This document shows positions 1-12,239 of a stretch of 64,000 nt of DNA, one piece after another (position 1 is the stretch's first letter; the number at the start of each line of letters is the position of its first letter). The DNA is from Sparassis latifolia. Its lineage: Eukaryota; Basidiomycota; Agaricomycetes; Polyporales; Sparassidaceae. Position numbers and translations under genes: made by a program. The notes beneath the pieces are model-generated. The model searched no databases. It was not told where the DNA came from and saw nothing but the letters and a program-made list of their open reading frames with translations. The stretch is from positions 806,001 to 870,000 of the forward strand of contig CM031561.1 in the NCBI GenBank assembly GCA_018466975.1, written 5' to 3'.

Positions 1-3000
1 GAGTTCAGGAACAGAGACTGGGAACCTACGTCTCCCGAGAAGCGCTCGGTGCGCAAAGACTGGGCATCGAGCTCTCCAGAGAAGCTCACAGAGCGCAGGG
101 ATTGGGCACCGAGCTCTCCGGAGAAGCTCACCGAGCGCAGAAGCTGGGTACCCAGCTCTCCAGAGAAACTCGCCGAGCGAAGAGATTGGGAGTCCGGCTC
201 CCCAGATAAGCTCACTGAGCGTAGAGACCGGGCTCCCAGCTCACCCGAGAGACTCTCCGAGCGCCGCACGTGGGGCCCCACTTCGCCCGAGAAACTACTC
301 GAGCGGGAACTGGGGGTCTCGGGGGTGCCGAACGCGGACGACGTGGTTGGAATCCCCGGGCGGCTGCGGCTGTCGCGCGACAAGGCGCCGAGCGCGCAGA
401 CGTCGCCCGCGCCGTCATCGCGGCTGACGCGCGGGCTGTGGGCGGACGTGCAACGGCACCTGCTGCAGGCGTACGAGTATCTGTGCCATGTGGGGGAGGC
501 GCAGCAGTGGATAGAGGGGTGTCTGGACGAGGAGTTAGGCTTCGGAGTGGTCGAGATGGAAGAGGGCCTGCGGAACGGGGTCGTGTTGGCGAAGCTCGTG
601 AGGGTGTTCCAGGGCGATGCGGCGGTGCGGAAGATCTACGAGGTGCCGAGTGTTTGTTTTGTCCGCGAACACGAGGACTCATGCTGTTTTATTAGGCGCC
701 AAAGTTGGATTTCCGACATTCAGATAACATCAATTATTTCTTCACATTTGTACGCCAAGTTGGTCTTCCTGAGGTACGTTCGTTTGTCTACTGTTTGGGG
801 AAACTGGGTTTTATGATTATATGCTAGGGATTCATCTTCGAGCTAACAGATCTCTACGAGAAGAAGAACTTCCCGAAAGTCATTTACTGCATTCATGCGC
901 TCAGGTATGTGATCGTATCTTTCTCGATCATACGTACTCATCGCTCGCCTAGTCATTTACTTGCCCGTCGTGGTTTGGCTGAGCGGATAGGCAATCTCGT
1001 TGGCCATCTGCACTTCTCCGACGACCAACTCCAGAAGACCCAGAAAGGTCTCAAGGATGCGGGCGTTCCTATGCCTAATTTTGGTAACATAGGCCGAGAA
1101 CTGGCGAAGGAAATCAACGAAGAACCCGAAGAGGACCAGGAGACTGAGGATGAACGTGTGTATCCTTGAGTCTGCCCGCGAAATTCCCACTGATATATGC
1201 TGGCCCTTCAGGACGCGATCGCCTCCTCCTTGAGAGCGAGGACTGCGTTGTCGCGACGCAGGCGATCGCACGCAGCTTCTTGGCTAGGAAAGCACAGGCA
1301 ACGCAGCACGCACGATTACGGCTTGCGGAGCGATACGTCCCCAAGTTGCAAGCCCAGTGTCGAGCAACGTTGATTCGTCGGCGTCTGGAAATTGAACGCC
1401 GAGAGCGTACCAATTTAGGCCCATGGATCCTCGCCATTCAGTCTCATGCGCGAGGCGTGCTAGCCCGGCGTGCATGGCGGTCATATCTCAAACAGGTGGG
1501 AGCTTCGAAGGTGTGGGCAACTAAAGTCCAGGCACAGGCGCGAGGTGTTCTGCAGCGCAGGAAGTTCTTGAAACTGAAGAATGCAATCCGGAGTGTCAGA
1601 GTCTCTGTTGTGAAGCTGCAGTCGCTAGCGCGTGCGCGGATCACTCAGAAGACACATCGCGAGCTCACCAAAGCGTTTGCGGCGCCGCTGATCATGTACA
1701 CCATCGTCGACTTGCAGGCACATGCGCGTGGTGCCTTGGCCCGGCTGAGGCTCGCGCGGCAGTTGAAACTCTTGCAGCGAGCTGTGCCGACTGTGGTCAA
1801 GTTACAAGCCCATGCAAGAGGCGTCATTGTGCGGCGTCATGTCCATGCTCAGCTCGTTAAGCTGGGGAACGTAACGGACGTTGTCATCAGGGTCCAAGCT
1901 GCAGTTCGGACGTTCCTTGCTCGCAAGCGACTACTCACTCTGATTCGTGGTCTGAGGAAGGCGACGCCTGCCTTGATTGGCTTGCAGGCTCGTGCTCGTG
2001 CTAACCTTGCGCGGCAGCATCACAAGTCCATGCATAAGGCACTTTCCGAGGTTAAGATTGTTTCGTCCGTCGGAGGTTTCCAGGCACTCGCTCGCGCCGC
2101 TCTGGCGCGCAACCGACACCGTGAACAAGCCAAGCGCCTGGAATTCATCGAACCGGATGTCGTTGGCCTCCAAGCGGTCGTCCGTGGTGCTCTCGTTCGT
2201 CAGGAGTATCGTGCATGGCGTGACCACCTCAGAAGGAGCCATCCCCACGCAACGATATTGCAGGCAATGCTACGAGGCGTGCTACAGCGAAGGAAGTTCC
2301 ATGCGAAGATGCAGTATTACCGCTCTAACCTCGACAAGATTGTCCAGATCCAATCTCTCTTCCGTGCTAAAGAGACCCGCGAACAATACCGCCAGCTTAC
2401 ACTGGGCACGAATGTCAGTGTTGGCACGATCAAGAACTTCGTGCACCTTCTGGACGACTCAGAGGGGGACTTCCAGGAGGAGATCAAGGTCGAGCGGCTG
2501 CGGCAAGATGTCGTAAAGCGCATCAGGGAGAATCAGGCATTGGAGAACGATGTCAATGAGCTGGACGTCAAGATTGCGCTTGTAGTGCAGAACGTGAAGA
2601 GCTTTGAAGAGCTCACCAAAGTCCGACGGAGATTGGGTGCCGATAGTGCAGCAGTGCATGCTGCCAGGGCATCGGTTCTCGCTGCTCATGGTGATCCTTT
2701 TGCTGGGCCCAGTGCACTAGATCGGTCGGCCAAGCATAAACTGGAGTTGTATCAGCAACTTTTCTACCTCTTGCAAACGAAAGGCGAATATTTGACAAGA
2801 CTCTTTTCGCGAATGTCAACTGAGAAAGACTGGGAAAAGAATCGCCGGCTCACTGAACGGGTGGTTTTGACGCTTTTTGGCTATGGGCAAGATCGCCGTG
2901 AAGAGTATCTGCTTTTGAAATTCTTCCAGGTCTGTTTCGTGTATCATTATCCTGCGGCCAGCGCTGACTGCAGTGGTTTAGACTGCGATCCATGAGGAAA

Positions 3001-5388
3001 CGTCGAATGCGTTGTCTGTGGAAGACATTACGCGAGCACATCCAATGTTCATCAACGTCGCAGTGCATTACTTGCGACCAAAGCAGATGCCGTACATCCG
3101 CGAGACTTTCCAAAGCGTTATTCGTGGGATCTTGGACTCCGAGGATCTTGATCTGGAGACAGACCCCGTGGTGGTAAATTGTATTATTCCATTTTGTTAC
3201 TGGTTATTTATCTTTCTCCAGATCTATCGTGGGAGACTCGAACTAGAGGAGATGCGATCTGGCGTACCCTCAACGAAACCAAAGGATGTCTCGTTCCGTC
3301 AAGCTCTGAATGATCCCGATACTCGGGCGGAGTACATTCGGCGTAAGCGATATCATGAAATGAAGAGTGAAACTTACTAGTTTGTATCTAGATCTGCAGG
3401 TTCTACAGTGGTGGACAGAGGAATTTGTAAAGGCAATTACTCAGTCTATCCAGCTGATGCCATACGGAATGCGATGCCTCGCCAGAGAAACCCTCACCGC
3501 TGTACGAGTAAGTGATTTGTGAGGGATTCGTACATGATCAGATCGTTTCTGATGCGAGGATTAGAACAAATTCCCTGAAGCCTCTCACGAAGCTTGCGCT
3601 GCCTGCATTGCAAGATTGGTCTACTACAGATTCATTAACCCTGCGATCATGTACGATTCCGAAGTTGTTCCTAAAGTCCCTCTGACAATATCCCTCTCAC
3701 AGCACTCCGGAGACGTTCGACATTGTATCAAATACTATTGATATTGCGTCTCGAAAGAACCTAGCTCAAATATCCAAGATGCTGACACAAATTACCGCAG
3801 GTGCTGAGTTCGGGGATGATGCACCCATTTTCATACCGGTGAACGACTATGTGAGGAAGACCATCAAACAGATTGTGTCTTGGCTTCTAGAAGGTCAGCA
3901 TGCTGTGACATCATTCACGCACTCGTCGCTCACTCCGACAATATAGTCGCAAATGTTCCGGACGCTGAGACCGAGTTTCACGCCCATGAATTTCTGGACG
4001 CGACCGTTCAACCAAAAGCAATCTACATTTCGCCCAACGAGGTCTACTCAATACATACTCTTCTATCACAGTACATGGATCATTTGGTAGGACTATTTGT
4101 CGATACAGAGACGTTATCACTGATGCATCTCACACAGGCTCCCGCACGCGACGATATCCTTAGAGTCATACTGACTGAATTGGAAGGGGTGCCCAATATT
4201 GGAAGTGAAGAGTTGAACGATGCTCGTGATACCGCCATCGAGCTTCAGCTAACTAACCGCTTTGCGCATGTTAAAGGTCAGTTTCAGAATCACTACGCTT
4301 CATCTATCCTAACATCCTTGTATCAGATCCAGGTGCCGATGAGAAAGCACTGTGGGTACAAGCGAAGAGGGCCGTCCTTGCCATTTTGCGCGTACAGCCT
4401 GCTAAAGATCTCGTCGAGTCTCTGATGCAACCTGTCACTGACGAGCATGAGCTACTTTGGGATCGGATCATAGAAGAGATGGAACGCGAGCAATACCGTC
4501 AGCAAAGGCGCATGCCATCTACTACAGCGGGAGATTCCGCATACCGACTCGAGGACATTCGATCGTGAGTATTACCTTCCATATCTCAGTTATACTCTCT
4601 GACTTGGACCAGAATGACCTTCCGCGAAGTCAAAGCTCATGCAATCTATTTCTTGCTTGAACTTGAGAAATTGGGTCGAATCTCGAGGATGGACGGATAC
4701 CAAGGCATTCTCAACGCCATCGCAGGCGATGTGCGTAGCAAGAATCGTAGACGCGTGCAAAGACAACACGAAAAAGAGAGCATGGAAGAGGCGCTGAAAT
4801 ACCTCGCCGAGCGCAAAAAATACTTTGAGGAGCAAATCAATAGCTATCACAGTTACGTGGAGACCTCTATGAGCACGATGCAGCGGGGTAAAGGGTGAGC
4901 GGACACCATTTATTTCCCATAAGGTTTTGTACTGAAGAAGGAGCAGGAAGCGACGATTCGTTCTGCCTTTCACGCAACAGTATTTCCACATGCGCGATTT
5001 ACAGAAGGCAGGAAAATCCCCACAGTTCGGTTCCTTCAAGTACAGTGCACAGCATTTCTACAAGAAGGGCATCTTGCTGTCAATTGACCAATTTTCTCCT
5101 CGTCAATTCGATAAGATCGATATCGTTATATCTTCCAACAGCGTCGGTGTGTTCACCTTCGAGGTCTTCAATCATGCGCTCGGTATAACCAACCGAGTAG
5201 CTAACGCTGATGTGAAGATGGAAGACCTCCTGCAAGCACAGTTCGAGAACCGTGCTTCTTTCTCGCTCTTCAACGGCTTAGCGAAGTTCAATCTCAATTT
5301 ACTCCTATGGCAGATAAACAAAAAGTGGACTTTTTGCTTGCTCTTGTGGCCTTGTGCTGATGGACCTTCTGCTAGATTTTATGCTTGA
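1..5388 (+). CDS. IQG1: IQGAP-family scaffold (Iqg1/Rng2-like), 5' partial
   Basis: Cytokinetic-ring scaffold of the IQGAP family, which binds F-actin, calmodulin/myosin light chain and Rho-type GTPases. The frame is open to base 1, so the true start lies left of the window. In order: seven 14-residue Ser-Pro repeats (13-306); a CH domain (about 430-1010, interrupted by introns near 640-690 and 775-905); about 13 IQ-like motifs of the form QxxxRGxxxRR (1240-2420); a RasGAP-related domain with the signature YYRFINPAI near 3620-3650; and the RasGAP C-terminal domain (about 4600-5388) with the typical GLAKFNLNLL...QINKK ending. A final 51-base intron (GTGG...CTAG) would give the C-terminus INKKFYA. 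Several short introns separate the exons after 2930. Family assignment is firm; exact exon edges are inferred. Confidence 0.93.
13..306 (+). repeat. Seven tandem 42-bp coding repeats in IQGAP N-terminus
   Basis: Direct repeats with a 42-base period; the codon for the conserved Trp recurs at 19, 61, 103, 145, 187 and 271, and is Arg at 229. Each unit encodes a 14-residue block close to RRDWAPSSPEKLTE. The array may continue left of the window. The invariant Ser-Pro is a minimal CDK/MAPK phosphosite. Confidence 0.9.
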
Positions 5389-5690
5389 TCATAGTACTTT
5401 ATTCATCTGCATACGTTCATGAAGCCTTGTCACGACCTTCAATGTCTTTATTATCTACCGCACGCATGCTTCAGGTTGTAATTAGGGCTCAAGCGCTCAC
5501 ATGTACCGGTACTAACTAGCTAACCCATGAAGTGTATCATTGCTCTGCTTTCACTGTTTTTATCCGCATGAAATACATTGTTTTCTCGTAGCAGTTCCTG
5601 AAGAGTAATTTGTGGGTTCACGTGCCGAGTTGTGCCAGCAGCCAAGATGAAGGATGTGAGTAGATTGTGCGATACATCGACAAGCATGAA

Positions 5691-8348
5691 CTAAGAAACA
5701 TGTACAGATAATTTGGGCGCAGAGAGTTGCGACAGATAGTCCTTTCAGCCGACGTTAGCGAAATCACTTCCAAATGAGTCCACCTACTCACCCTCAGCCA
5801 TCTCTCTCGCTGCTCAGGAACATGGTCAAAGGCGAGATATCGCGCATCGTTCTGTTAACCTCATGATCTCGTCCGTTCACTCATAAATGGGTACAACTCA
5901 CCTTTAAAACTTTGACCATCTCCTTCAGGTCGACAGTCTTTGCCAACGCCTTCATATCGACCTGCTCCTCCTCCGCATCCCCCTCCCCGAGATCATCGAC
6001 TTTGATAGTTTCATCCACTCCCTTGCCGCCTATCTTACCCAGTCTGCCCCAGAACTCGATAAACGCATTCTCATTGAGCATCTGGTCGAACGCCAGTCGG
6101 GCCTGGTGCGCCCTCTCCCGCTGCCATCGTTCGTATTCTTGTTCTAGCCGGTTCACATCCAGCCCGAGTTTGGTGGCTGGCAGCGAGGACAGGATCGAAG
6201 GCACAGGCAGTTTCGCGAAGGGCGTGGCGAGCGAAGAGGCGTGCGACGCGAACAACATATGCAGGCTCGCGAGATGTCTGGAGTGTAGGGTATCAACGTG
6301 TGCGCGGAACAGATACAGTTGCTGATTCGGCGGAAGGCTTGAGCGAAGGAAACGTGGGTCAGTCTTCAGCTGTGGTAGTACACTGTCCCATGTGACCTAG
6401 AATAGATGCCACAGGAAACTACAGTCAGTGAACTGCACAATTTGGAGTAAGCCCCGTACCTGTGGATCTCGCACCGCGTCTGTTAGCATTGTTCTGCACC
6501 ACAAACAAGGGAGAACACGTATGAGCGGCGCCAGAATACTGAAAGTTGCACAGTTTGTGCGCCGCACCTGAACTCCAGTTCGCTCTCCTCCTTGTTCAGA
6601 CCCATCTTTGAACGACCGATATCAGCCTCTAACTTGTTCCAATCTGCCATAACTTGTCCTTCCCGCTGCTTCACTGCGCGTTCTGTCCTCTCACGTCGTC
6701 TGCGCTCTCGCTCTTCCTCATCTTCCTCTGTACGCTTCTCGAGGGAACCAGTAGCATCGCTAGCTGTATCCTTCGAGGTAGGTTGCGCAGTTTCTCCATG
6801 GGCTTTCAAGAACGTGCCAAATAAGTCTTCCCGTAATGTAGAGGAGCCAACCGCGTTATAGCGTGGGTCTTGAGACACCTTATGCTTAACCTGCACGAAA
6901 ATCAGTACGGGGGTGGGCATATATACTGTAGAAGTCATACATCTTTCCAAACAACACCGGCGTTCGCGATTCCACTTTCTTTCAGCAGCGCAAAGAAGTC
7001 TGCCTCTGCTTTCTGCGCAGCTGCTCGTTTCTCTAGTCGTACAATTGTCAGCACGCAACGTTTGCAGTCAATCCAGTGTTCCTGACTTACTTTCACCGAG
7101 TTCTTTGAGATATTCTCTGAATCGCTTCTCTCGCTCCCGATCGTCTCGACCCCATCCGAAGAATCGTCGGTCCTTCCTCCACTGTCTGCGCCACTCTGTC
7201 CAACTCGTTCTCGTACTTTTCACTTCATCTCGCATTAGATGCTCAAACTCTTCTTTGGGGTTCGCAACTTCTTTATCTTTCTTAACTTGAGATTGTCGCA
7301 GCTCACGAGCGCGGTCGCGGCAATATTCATCGAATGCTTCTCGTCGGGCAGAAACTGAAGGTAAGAGCACATAACGCGGGTCAGAGATGAACAGTGGGAG
7401 AGACATATCCCAAGGATGGAGAGGATTGACATCCTTCTCTCGCAGAAGAGTCTGTCACCATTATCACGCGCTGTTAGTCACCACTTCAGAAAACAGAGTA
7501 TGAGTCGTGGCCTACTGACCTTGAATAAAGCCTTGGCCTCGTCGACAGAGAGATCTACCCGGTCGGGCATGCTCAGCTGTGGTATGCTCTTCTCCGCCTG
7601 AGCTTGCGCCTGCTTGGTCTCTTCTTCCTGTCGTTTTGTCTCCTCCTGTTTTTTCCGTTCCTCGTTCGCCTCAGCAGCCAATTGAGCTGCAGCTTCCCGC
7701 TGCCAGTCTTCTTCTTCCTCACTCTCGCTTTCCTCCTCTTGGTCCTCCTCTTGGTCCTCCTCTTGGTCCTCTGCGTCGTCTGTCCTCGCCTTCTTCGAGA
7801 TGACGAACTCGTCCACCGGGACCTCTTCAGCCTTCCGTTTCCCCACCATATCACGCACCTCCGACTTTATTCGCTCGATCTCCGATGCCCTCTCCTCGAC
7901 CCTCCTCGCCTCGCGTTCCGCCTTCTCCTTCTCCTCCAGCTCCTCCCTCAGTTGTGCCTCTTCCTCCTCCTTCTCCAGCGCTTCAACGTCATCTAGGATC
8001 TCCTCCGGAACAGTCCACACGCTCTGCTTCTTCACTGTGTGCGTGTAGAATATGTTGCCCTCCGTGGTCTTGACGCGCAACCACTCAGTCCCGGGTATAG
8101 GCGTCTTCACAAGAGGCTTCTCCTTCTTTCTCTTCTTCTGCGGCACTGCTGCGGGCATAGGAAACGGTGGTAATGGCCGGACATAGGTGGATTCTTGTGT
8201 TTGTGTATTAAAGTAGTAGGGTTGTCCAGTAGGGCCTAAACTAATGTGAGCTCAAAAGTGCCAGAACAAAGTTACCTTGCTCACTCATGTGTTCTGTCCA
8301 ACCTAGAGGTAACGGCGGCGGTGCCATGGGTACCAAAGGTGCAGACAT
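5691..8348 (-). CDS. WW/FF-domain protein, TCERG1/Dre4-like
   Basis: Nuclear factor of the TCERG1 (CA150)/Dre4 type, which links the splicing machinery with RNA polymerase II. The chosen start (MSAPLVPMAPPPLP) precedes a first WW domain (GWTEH...GQPYYFN...STYVRP), followed by a Lys-rich linker and a second WW (PGTEWLRV...FYTHTVKKQSVW). Then come a long Glu/Arg-rich coiled region (about 7600-7990) and several FF domains, for example around LFISDPRYVLLPS and VSQDPRYNAVG and a C-terminal one with FDHVPEQRERWLR. Exons are split by introns near 7450-7500, 7050-7090, 6860-6900, 6400-6460, 5840-5900 and 5755. The last exon (DYLSQLSAPK...) ends at a stop at 5691-5693. It is not Prp40, because FF spacing and the charged linker fit TCERG1 better; that is a judgement by eye. 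Confidence 0.82.
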
Positions 8349-8596
8349 ATCTTCGGATGGTTCGTGATATACAGAACGTTACGGCAACGTGCTAGGCGGT
8401 ATCAAAGACCCGCAGAGACGATCGGAAACAGAGCTGCTTGTGTGCCTAGGGTAACGCTAGAGGATGAAGTGAAGGACGACTGAAGCGTCACGGTCATTGC
8501 TCAGATCTCCGATCTCATGCCGCACAAATGCGGCAAGTCACGTAGTTCGCCAGCCACACCATCCGCTATAGACATTCAGGTCCGCGTCAGATAATC

Positions 8597-11500
8597 TTAC
8601 AACTCGTCATGATGACCAGAAGGATTGACAGGGTTTCCCTCCTCATCGATCTCCTCCATTTCCACCTGGAACATCTCAGGCTGGTTCCCCGCCCTGAACG
8701 CACCCGGCGTGTACTCTGGCCACTCCGCGTTCTTGAGCTCCTCTTCCACATCTACTATAACAGGGTCAACTGGAGGCGCTGGTTTCACGGTGGTATCGGT
8801 AGATGCAGTCTCGGAGACACCCAGCGATCGTCGAAGAATGCGGTCGACTCTTGTGAAGAACCTACCCGACGAAGGTCAATACAGTGGAGAAGCATACTTA
8901 AGGTGTCACCTACTCGTTTGAATCGGGAACGCCAAAGCCCGAACGAACCAGTGCGCCATCAATCAGTACGGAGGCTACCTCCTGTAGCTCTGCTTCTGCC
9001 TCAAGATCCCGTTCGTCTTCCTCCGTAGGCAGTTGCTGTACTCGGCGTAACAAACCCTGGACGAGGGGTGAACGTGGGTTGATTTCCAAGACCTTTTGTT
9101 TCTTTGCGAATTCATGCATAGAGCTCCTGGCGCCCTTTTGTGCAGAGCCTGCGAACGATGCTTTAGACAATTGGGAGAGGACATCAGCTTGGTTGGGCTT
9201 ACTCATCATCCTTTCAACGTTCGCGGTGTAGCCGTACATGTCGGCAACGACAGCGCATGAACTGGCAACCAAGCGGTTGGAGATTAGGACTGACCATGCC
9301 TCGTTATGAGACGAGATCCACGCGAGCGCGACACGACACGCTTACCATCCCGAAAGATGTCACCCGCTTCCTTCTTCAACCAATCCAGAAGAGGTTGAAA
9401 CTCCTCGGTCAATGCCTGCTGTTCTGCTCTCTCCTCGGCTGGACTCATCTCTTGGGAAGTGTAATTTTCAGCTTGCCTGGACACATAGAGGAGACGCATC
9501 GGTCATACCTTCGTCACCGAACTTCAGTCCCGCCTTGGCGACATCCTGGAACGGAAGTTTCCTATCACGCGTCATCAGAACAGCCACGTTCACGATGTGC
9601 TCGATATGCTCACTTGTACGCTCGTAGATTTTGGACGAAGATCTCGTCCAGCGGTTCGGTGAGCAGGAAGACCTCATATCCCCGAGCATGGAGTTTCTCG
9701 ATGAAGACACTCTTAGCGAGGACCTCAGGCGAGCTCCCCATATCTGCGAGATAGAATATCTGCACAAAACTCTAGCTATACACCAGATCAAGAGCGGGAA
9801 ATGCATAACCCACCTGTTTTTGCCCCTTCTTCTTATTCTCGACATACTGGATTTTAAAGCAAGCGTCTTAGCATTTAAAGAACAGCAATATGAGGATGCA
9901 CGCACCTCATCCAGCGACGTGTTGTTCCGTTGATTGGTCGTGAATCTGGTAAGCGCTACCAACTTCTCGCTGTTCCGGTTGTCCTCCACAGCACCAAGTT
10001 TGAACACGTTGCCATACACCTTCTGCAACTCGGCGTATTTCTCAGAATCTTCATCCTGTATCCGCTTGAGCATCTGGAGGACATGTCGGAGGATAATCTG
10101 TCTGATTTGCTTCAGGAAACGCGTGGACTGAAGCATCTCGCGGGAGACGTTGAGGGGAAGATCTTCAGCTAGATGATGAATATTACCGCAGGGTGAGATG
10201 CGATGGGTAGAAGTGACATAGGCGTACGGAACTTACCATCAACCACGACCTTGACCCAGTTAGCCCACTTTGGTAGAGCATCTTCTCCCAAGTCCGACGT
10301 TATGAAGACGCGCTTGACCATGAGCCGAATGTCCCTGGAAGTGCTCTGAAGTGGGTTCTGCCAGTACGAATCGTCCCTAAATAGATCTCAGGCTGTGAAG
10401 ACGGACGAGTGAATCGGTACTCACAGCCGGGAAGGAATATAGATGATCGCACGGAAGGACACTCCAGTGCCTGAGTCCCCAGAGAAGTGGTGCCATGCCA
10501 ACGGCTTCTCGTAGTCCTTGAAGGTAGCCTGGTAGAACAGTTCGTACTCCTCTTCCGAAACAGTCTTGGGATCACTGAAGACGGTAGAGTGAGTTCTAAT
10601 CAGCGTCGTTATCCTGATACAGCGTACCGCATCCAGATGGGGGGCTGCGAGTTCATATGGATCCACTCGTCCACGGTTACAGACTTCGTCTTAGGCATCT
10701 CCTCCTTGGCTTCACTGACGTCCTCAACGACAGCCTCGTCCTCATCGACATCATCCTGAATAGTTTCGGATTCGCTTGCTTCCTCTTCAGGAACCTGTTC
10801 AGTCCTCTGAGTAAAGAGATAGATAGGGAAGGCGGAGGAAAACAAGGAGTGCTTCTCACTTCACGAAGCCATCAGATCGCGTAATAAAAAAAGCGCGTGA
10901 CACGTACACCAGATCAGTGATCTTGTGGGGATCCAGATACTCCAAAGCTTCATCCTTCAAGATAAGAGTGATCTCAGTTCCGCGGCCGAGTGTGTTGCCA
11001 CGTGGATCTGGATAGGTATCGAAAGAACTCTCCTCCGCCGAGGAACTGAAGGTGTATTGTTTTGGTTCCGGATCCTTGGAAGACTTTGCAGCAAGTGACG
11101 AGACATAGACCTGATCAGCAACCAGGAAACTGTGGATTATTAGAAACATGAAGAGCGGACCTGGCAGATACAGGTACCTGCTATAGAATCCAAGACCGAA
11201 GGCACCAATCAAGTTACCTGTGCCAGTCGTATCGGTACTTTCAGCTCTTGCAAGAAAGTCGGACGTTCCCGACTTCGCCAGCGTTCCCTGCATTGCAACG
11301 GGCATCAAGGATTGTCACAAGCAACCAGCAACCATCGCATAGGCGTACGAGATTATTTATCAGTTCTTCTTCGGTCATTCCAATTCCGGTATCTGAAAGC
11401 ACATTGATCAGACACCAAAACTTGTGGACATCGTGTCGTAACTTACCAGTGATCACGATACGACCGGCACCATCTTCATCCTTGTACGCCTTAATGGTAA

Positions 11501-11931
11501 TGTTCAAGTCCTCTGCGCCAGACAGAACCTCCTTGTCCATAAGCGAAGTCAGACGCAGCTTCTCCAGCGCATCGTTCGCGTTTGAAATCAATTCACGCAA
11601 GAAGACATCCCTGTAAAAGTTGAGACGTGGAAAGTCATTGCTCATGCATTACGGGGTACCTGTGGGAGTAAAGACTAGATGGGGATGTCAAAAACAAGCA
11701 CGGAGACGGTAGCTTGAGCGAATCTACCTGTTGATGACTATCTTGCGGAGACGTGCAACATCACTCTGATACACGGATACTTTGTTACCACACGGTGCCT
11801 GCTCATACACTTTTGAACGGACTCACTTGATAGTCGTGCTTCTGCTTGGGTGTGTCTGCTGAGTTTTGGGCGAACGTCAGGATAGAAGATAATACTAAGG
11901 TCAGCAGGAGCACGCGGAATATCCGCAACAT
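8597..11931 (-). CDS. GRP94: Endoplasmin / GRP94, ER-lumenal Hsp90
   Basis: ATP-dependent Hsp90 chaperone of the ER lumen. The start at 11931 gives a hydrophobic signal peptide (MLRIFRVLLLTLVLSSILTF). The GHKL ATPase domain follows: RDVFLRELISNANDALEK, then DTGIGMT, then GTLAKSGTSDFL and GAFGLGFYS across introns. The middle domain has the family block around DPKTV.SEEEYELFYQ and the catalytic-loop region RSTSRDIRL. The protein ends in an acidic tail and GHHDEL, an ER-retrieval signal. Signal peptide plus HDEL separates it from cytosolic Hsp90 and mitochondrial Trap1. The gene has many introns. It is divergent from the gene starting at 12240 with 308 bases between the ATGs. Budding and fission yeast lack this paralogue, so its presence in a fungus is noteworthy. 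Confidence 0.95.
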
Positions 11932-12239
11932 AGCTGGGTTAGTCTCCGCTATGTAAAGAACGAGAGATGGGTTAGTGATTATGCACCCAGTGGTCGCGGA
12001 CAGCGCGAGTGACGTGTCCAAGACGTGTCCAGCTTCGCGGTCACGAGACCAATCTGGTGACGTTTTCGCCTCATTTGGGCGGGATAAGTCTAAAGTTAAT
12101 GGTGCCATTCTCTCCGAAATTCCACGTGGAGTATAGCCGCCGGAGATTAGAACTTGACAGGGTGACTTGGGCTCATGGGCTCTCTCACCGCCAAGGCTCG
12201 CATACAACACATTCTTCTCTTCGGGTTGTGGCAGGGACC
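11932..12239. promoter_or_regulatory. Divergent promoter with tandem UPRE-like sites
   Basis: Shared upstream region of GRP94 (-) and the disordered-protein gene (+). GACGTGTCC occurs twice, at 12011-12019 and 12022-12030, spaced 11 bases (one helical turn), about 80 bases upstream of the GRP94 ATG. The first copy is preceded by T, giving TGACGTG, the core of the metazoan unfolded-protein-response element. A palindromic CCACGTGG lies at 12122-12129. The function is inferred from the motif and from the ER chaperone it precedes. Confidence 0.5.

Noticed and set aside
212..695. Long open frames on the minus strand and in another plus frame across the IQGAP N-terminus
   Set aside because: They are GC-rich shadows of the repeat and CH-domain coding frame and show Ala/Arg/Pro-rich composition without any domain.
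7573..7996. Overlapping Arg-rich and Leu-rich ORFs on both strands
   Set aside because: Shadows of the Glu-rich coiled region of the WW/FF protein.
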